Of a stretch of 64,000 nucleotides of DNA, positions 61,631-64,000 are shown piece after piece. This DNA is from Gammaproteobacteria bacterium (GTDB lineage: Bacteria > Pseudomonadota > Gammaproteobacteria > Steroidobacterales > Woeseiaceae): the NCBI GenBank assembly GCA_029862045.1, contig JAOTYE010000016.1, positions 1 through 64,000 of the forward strand, written 5' to 3'. The position numbers and the translations under genes were made by a program. The notes under the pieces were generated by a model. It did no database searches. It was not told the origin of the DNA and saw nothing but the letters and a program-made list of their open reading frames with translations. How positions within the stretch are numbered: position 1 is the first letter of the stretch; every line of letters begins with the position of its first letter.

Positions 61631-62326
61631 GTGCAGGACATTCGCACAATCACACTGGATCTCGATGACACGCTTTGGGCGATTCATCCGGTCATTGAAC
61701 GTGCTGAGCGCCGACTTTATGACTGGTTGGGTGACAACTACCCGCGAATCACGGCGATGTTCAGTGCGAAAGACGTTTTCAAGCTGCGCGAGAATATCGC
61801 CGTAGAGTATCCCGGGAAGAGCCACGACTTCACATTTCTGCGGCGTGCTGTACTAGGTCGGCTCGGCGTCGCTGCAGGATACGGAGATGGGCTCGTCGAT
61901 ACCGCAATGGCTGTGTTTAGCGCAATGCGCAACGATGTCGACGTATTTCCGGAGGTTCGCCCGGCGCTGAATACTTTGCGGCAGAGCTATTGTGTGGTTG
62001 CGGTAACCAACGGTAATGCAGATTTGGATCGCATTGGTATCCGGGATTTGTTCCATCAGGTTATCTCTGCCGCCGCAGTGGGGGCGGCAAAGCCGTCTCG
62101 CCACATTTTTGACATGGCAGTGCAGGCCGGCGGGGCGGACGCAGATCAGACATTGCACGTCGGCGATCATCCCGAAGCGGATGTTATTGGTGCGCGCAAA
62201 GCCGGGCTAAAGTCGGTTTGGGTCAATCGCAACGGGGACGACTGGCCTGACCACCTGCAACGCCCGGACGGGATCGTCCGGGACGTCGGCGAATTACTGT
62301 CGTTACTTGGTGTGGCCGAGCGATGA
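61631..62326 (+). CDS. HAD-superfamily phosphatase (YjjG/YigB-like)
   Basis: A 231-residue HAD hydrolase. Motif I is LDLDDTLW (nucleophile Asp), motif II VTNGNAD, motif III AAKPSRHIF and motif IV VGDHPEADVIGARKAG. The family includes nucleotidase YjjG and flavin/FMN phosphatase YigB, so a phosphate-ester substrate is likely but not fixed. It begins with GTG at 61631 and overlaps the next gene by 4 bp. Confidence 0.88.
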   Translation: MQDIRTITLDLDDTLWAIHPVIERAERRLYDWLGDNYPRITAMFSAKDVFKLRENIAVEYPGKSHDFTFLRRAVLGRLGVAAGYGDGLVDTAMAVFSAMRNDVDVFPEVRPALNTLRQSYCVVAVTNGNADLDRIGIRDLFHQVISAAAVGAAKPSRHIFDMAVQAGGADADQTLHVGDHPEADVIGARKAGLKSVWVNRNGDDWPDHLQRPDGIVRDVGELLSLLGVAER

Positions 62327-63228
62327 TCGAGTTACCTCTGATTTTGTATGTACCGGGGCTGCTGCCCAAGCCCGAGCCCGGTCCGCACCGCGATGCCCTG
62401 TTTCGTTGTCTGATCGCCGGCATTCGTCGTCATGACGAAAAAGTTGCGCTGGACATCGCAGCCAATCTGCACTGTTTCGATATCGTGTCCTGGACCTACG
62501 ACTTCTACAAGACTCATCGCGACATCGCGATTGATCAAGAGGCGATCGAAGCCGTGATTCAGCAAGACAAGGCGTCGTCAACAGACATAGCCGAAGCGTC
62601 ATCCTGGCCACGACGGATCGCGCGCTGGGTGTTCTCGATTGCAGATGTGCTGCCGTTTCTTATCCCGCACGTCGCCAACGAACGCATGGAATTGCATTTG
62701 CGTGATCTGCGGCGCTACTCGCGAAACAGCAATGAGATCGCTGAGCACGCGCGACAAATGTTCAAGATGCCATTGCGCGCCGCGGTCGAGGCGCAGCGCC
62801 CTATCTTGATAATCGCACACAGTATGGGTTCGGTCATCGCCTGGGACAGCCTCTGGCAAATGGCGCACGATGAGCGTGATCACGTCAGCGTCGACCTCTT
62901 CTTGACGATGGGGAGCCCGCTGGGTCAGCGCTACATACAGCGTCGTCTGCAGGGTCATGGTGAAGATGGTGCCAGCCGGTTTCCAAACGGCATCCGCCGC
63001 TGGATTAACCTGTCAGCAGTTGGCGATCTGACGGCTATTGATCCGGACCTTGCGGACGATTTCCAGGAGATGGTCAGGCGGGGTCTCGTCGAATCGATAG
63101 AAGACCATCTTCTGCACAACTATTTTCGCCTGAACGGTGACCTCAACGTACACGCCGAATACGGCTACTTAGCAAACGATGTGACAGCGAAAATCATTGC
63201 CGAATGGTGGAAGAGGCAACGGCCATAG
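62323..63228 (+). CDS. Alpha/beta hydrolase, PGAP1/lipase-like, catalytically intact
   Basis: The 301-residue protein has its nucleophile Ser167 in IIAHSMGSVIAWD (165-169 AHSMG). Asp and His candidates are in SAVGDLTAID and VHAEYGY near the C-terminus. It is clearly related to the protein at 2664 (shared LADDF, TLGAPLG/TMGSPLG and W-x-x-L-W blocks) but keeps the serine. It is the second of two such genes in the window. Substrate unknown; related enzymes are lipases or acyl hydrolases. Its final codons form part of the left arm of hairpin copy E. Confidence 0.83.
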   Translation: MIELPLILYVPGLLPKPEPGPHRDALFRCLIAGIRRHDEKVALDIAANLHCFDIVSWTYDFYKTHRDIAIDQEAIEAVIQQDKASSTDIAEASSWPRRIARWVFSIADVLPFLIPHVANERMELHLRDLRRYSRNSNEIAEHARQMFKMPLRAAVEAQRPILIIAHSMGSVIAWDSLWQMAHDERDHVSVDLFLTMGSPLGQRYIQRRLQGHGEDGASRFPNGIRRWINLSAVGDLTAIDPDLADDFQEMVRRGLVESIEDHLLHNYFRLNGDLNVHAEYGYLANDVTAKIIAEWWKRQRP

Positions 63229-63303
63229 GCGGCATATTACTCATCTTCATGGCTCGCTACGCTGCGCTTTACTTCCGATGAGCAACGTTCCGCCCATGGC
63301 CGT
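63219..63303 (-). repeat. Conserved-loop intergenic hairpin, copy E
   Basis: An 85-nt element, reverse orientation: arms 63219-63245 and 63277-63303 around loop 63246-63276. I count 22 Watson-Crick plus 3 G-U pairs over 27 positions when read as minus-strand RNA. The loop differs from copy D by one base. The first 10 bases of the left arm are the last codons and stop of the upstream hydrolase gene, so the arm is partly coding. It lies between convergent genes ending at 63228 and 63316. Confidence 0.9.
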
Positions 63304-63315
63304 CGCGATTCGCGA

Positions 63316-64000
63316 TCAGGATGCCTCGATATTCGGGCGAATGACGATGTCGATGCGGCGATTACGCTGACGGCCCGATTCAGTCTCGTTGCTCGCGACC
63401 GGACGTGTCTCTCCGTAGCCCGTCGCGATCAGTCGATACGTCGGAATGCGCATCGCATTAATCATGTACTGCTGTACGGATTCTGCACGATCCTGTGACA
63501 ATTTCTGGTTCAGATCGTCACCACCGTGAGAGTCCGTGTGACCTTCGATGATCAGCTCACTGCGCGGGAACACGTCGATCGCTTTTTCAACTTTAGCTAA
63601 CAAGTCGAAGCTTAGTGGCCTGATTTGTGAAGCGCCGCTGTCAAACGTCAAACCAACGAGTCGCAGGATGATGTTGTTGCCCTCGCGAAATACGCGCGCC
63701 TCTGCCGACGTGAACATCTTTTCGACCTGTTCGAATTGCTGCTTGACGCGCGCCTGCGCCTCGAGTCGCTGAATTAAAGCGGCGCGTTCGGCCGTCGCAC
63801 CGCCTAAACGCTCGTCGAGGGCGGCCAGCTCTTCTTCCATATCAGCAAGACGTGTTTCGTTTTCAGCTTTTTCCTGGCCGAGCGCCTGATTTTCATTGCG
63901 CATTTTTTCAATGTGCGCAACCAGTTCCGCCGCGAGCCGGTCCGGACCGTCCTCCATATCGGGCACGATGTCAGCAGCGCCTGAAACGTCTCGCAAGGGC
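63316..64000 (-). CDS. OmpA-family protein, C-terminal part (partial)
   Basis: At least 228 residues are visible and the frame is still open at the window end. The N-terminal visible part is a long coiled coil (about 15-90 of the visible piece), followed by an OmpA peptidoglycan-binding domain: FDSGASQIRPLSFDLL, IEGHTDSHGGDDLNQKLSQDRAESV and ATGYGETRPVASN, with the conserved RNRRIDIVI end. It would bind peptidoglycan in the periplasm. The ATG at 63996 is so close to the edge that the true start probably lies outside. Confidence 0.9.
   Translation of the reverse strand, partial: PLRDVSGAADIVPDMEDGPDRLAAELVAHIEKMRNENQALGQEKAENETRLADMEEELAALDERLGGATAERAALIQRLEAQARVKQQFEQVEKMFTSAEARVFREGNNIILRLVGLTFDSGASQIRPLSFDLLAKVEKAIDVFPRSELIIEGHTDSHGGDDLNQKLSQDRAESVQQYMINAMRIPTYRLIATGYGETRPVASNETESGRQRNRRIDIVIRPNIEAS

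Noticed and set aside
32534..63303. Integron attC sites or a CRISPR array as an explanation of the five hairpins
   Set aside because: The copies are 2-10 kb apart between chromosomal genes, have no integrase or Cas gene nearby, and lack attC core motifs and regular spacers.

Overview
The window looks like a gammaproteobacterial chromosome segment, probably from a free-living, aerobic, amino-acid and purine catabolising organism. This is inferred from gene content: a hut pathway of the HutF/HutG type, a Bat/MoxR cluster, a Tat-exported HiPIP, NAD-linked formate dehydrogenase and membrane urate oxidase PuuD. The sequence alone does not fix the genus. No rRNA, tRNA, CRISPR array, insertion sequence or phage gene was seen. 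Genes are densely packed, with many ATGA or 1-base overlaps.

Layout. 1-9.3 kb: the edge of a winged-helix regulator, a PfkB sugar/nucleoside kinase, a DUF4956 membrane protein, an alpha/beta-hydrolase-like protein that lacks its nucleophile serine, a CotH-like secreted protein, a secreted phosphoesterase with a kinase-like tail, and a minus-strand GMC dehydrogenase operon ending in a RidA-type lipoprotein. 9.4-20 kb: one plus-strand operon, uraH-xdhA-xdhB-xdhC-puuD-puuE-uraD-alc-allA-guaD, which covers the whole route from guanine to glyoxylate and urea. 20-32.5 kb: a beta-propeller membrane protein, two divergent paralogous phosphoribosyltransferases, a LOG nucleotide phosphoribohydrolase, an AlbA_2 protein, an APH-type kinase, a 7TM diguanylate cyclase, a peroxiredoxin, an NTP/NDP-exchange-type carrier, cytochrome b561, a thiolase and a nitroreductase. 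32.7-42.3 kb: the hut locus, with hutI and an MFS gene leftward and hutF-hutC-hutU-hutH-hutG plus two envelope genes rightward, separated by a TGTATATACA palindrome that fits a HutC operator. 42.4-48.1 kb: fdhD-fdsG-fdsB-fdsA on the minus strand, able to oxidise the formate released by HutG. 48.1-54 kb: a gluzincin-like peptidase, HiPIP, a persulfide dioxygenase-like MBL protein, an aminotransferase and small envelope genes. 54-61 kb: moxR-DUF58-DUF4381-batA-batB/C-batD. 61-64 kb: glyoxalase, HAD phosphatase, a second alpha/beta hydrolase with an intact serine, and an OmpA-like protein cut by the window end.

The most unusual signal is a family of five intergenic hairpins (32534, 42331, 52195, 61073, 63219). 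Four are exactly 85 nt long: two 27-nt arms around a 31-nt loop. The loop is almost invariant (GGAAGTAAAGCGC... to ...GAGCCATGA), while the arm sequences differ between copies but stay self-complementary. The wobble pairs mostly make sense only for RNA read in the loop's orientation. Every convergent gene junction in the window with a gap over 50 bp carries one copy, and no other place does. The fifth copy has a 76-nt loop insertion that folds into three further hairpins. I do not recognise this element as a named family.

Two metabolic themes recur: complete nitrogen-compound breakdown (purines, histidine) and handling of its by-products (formate, urea, free bases).
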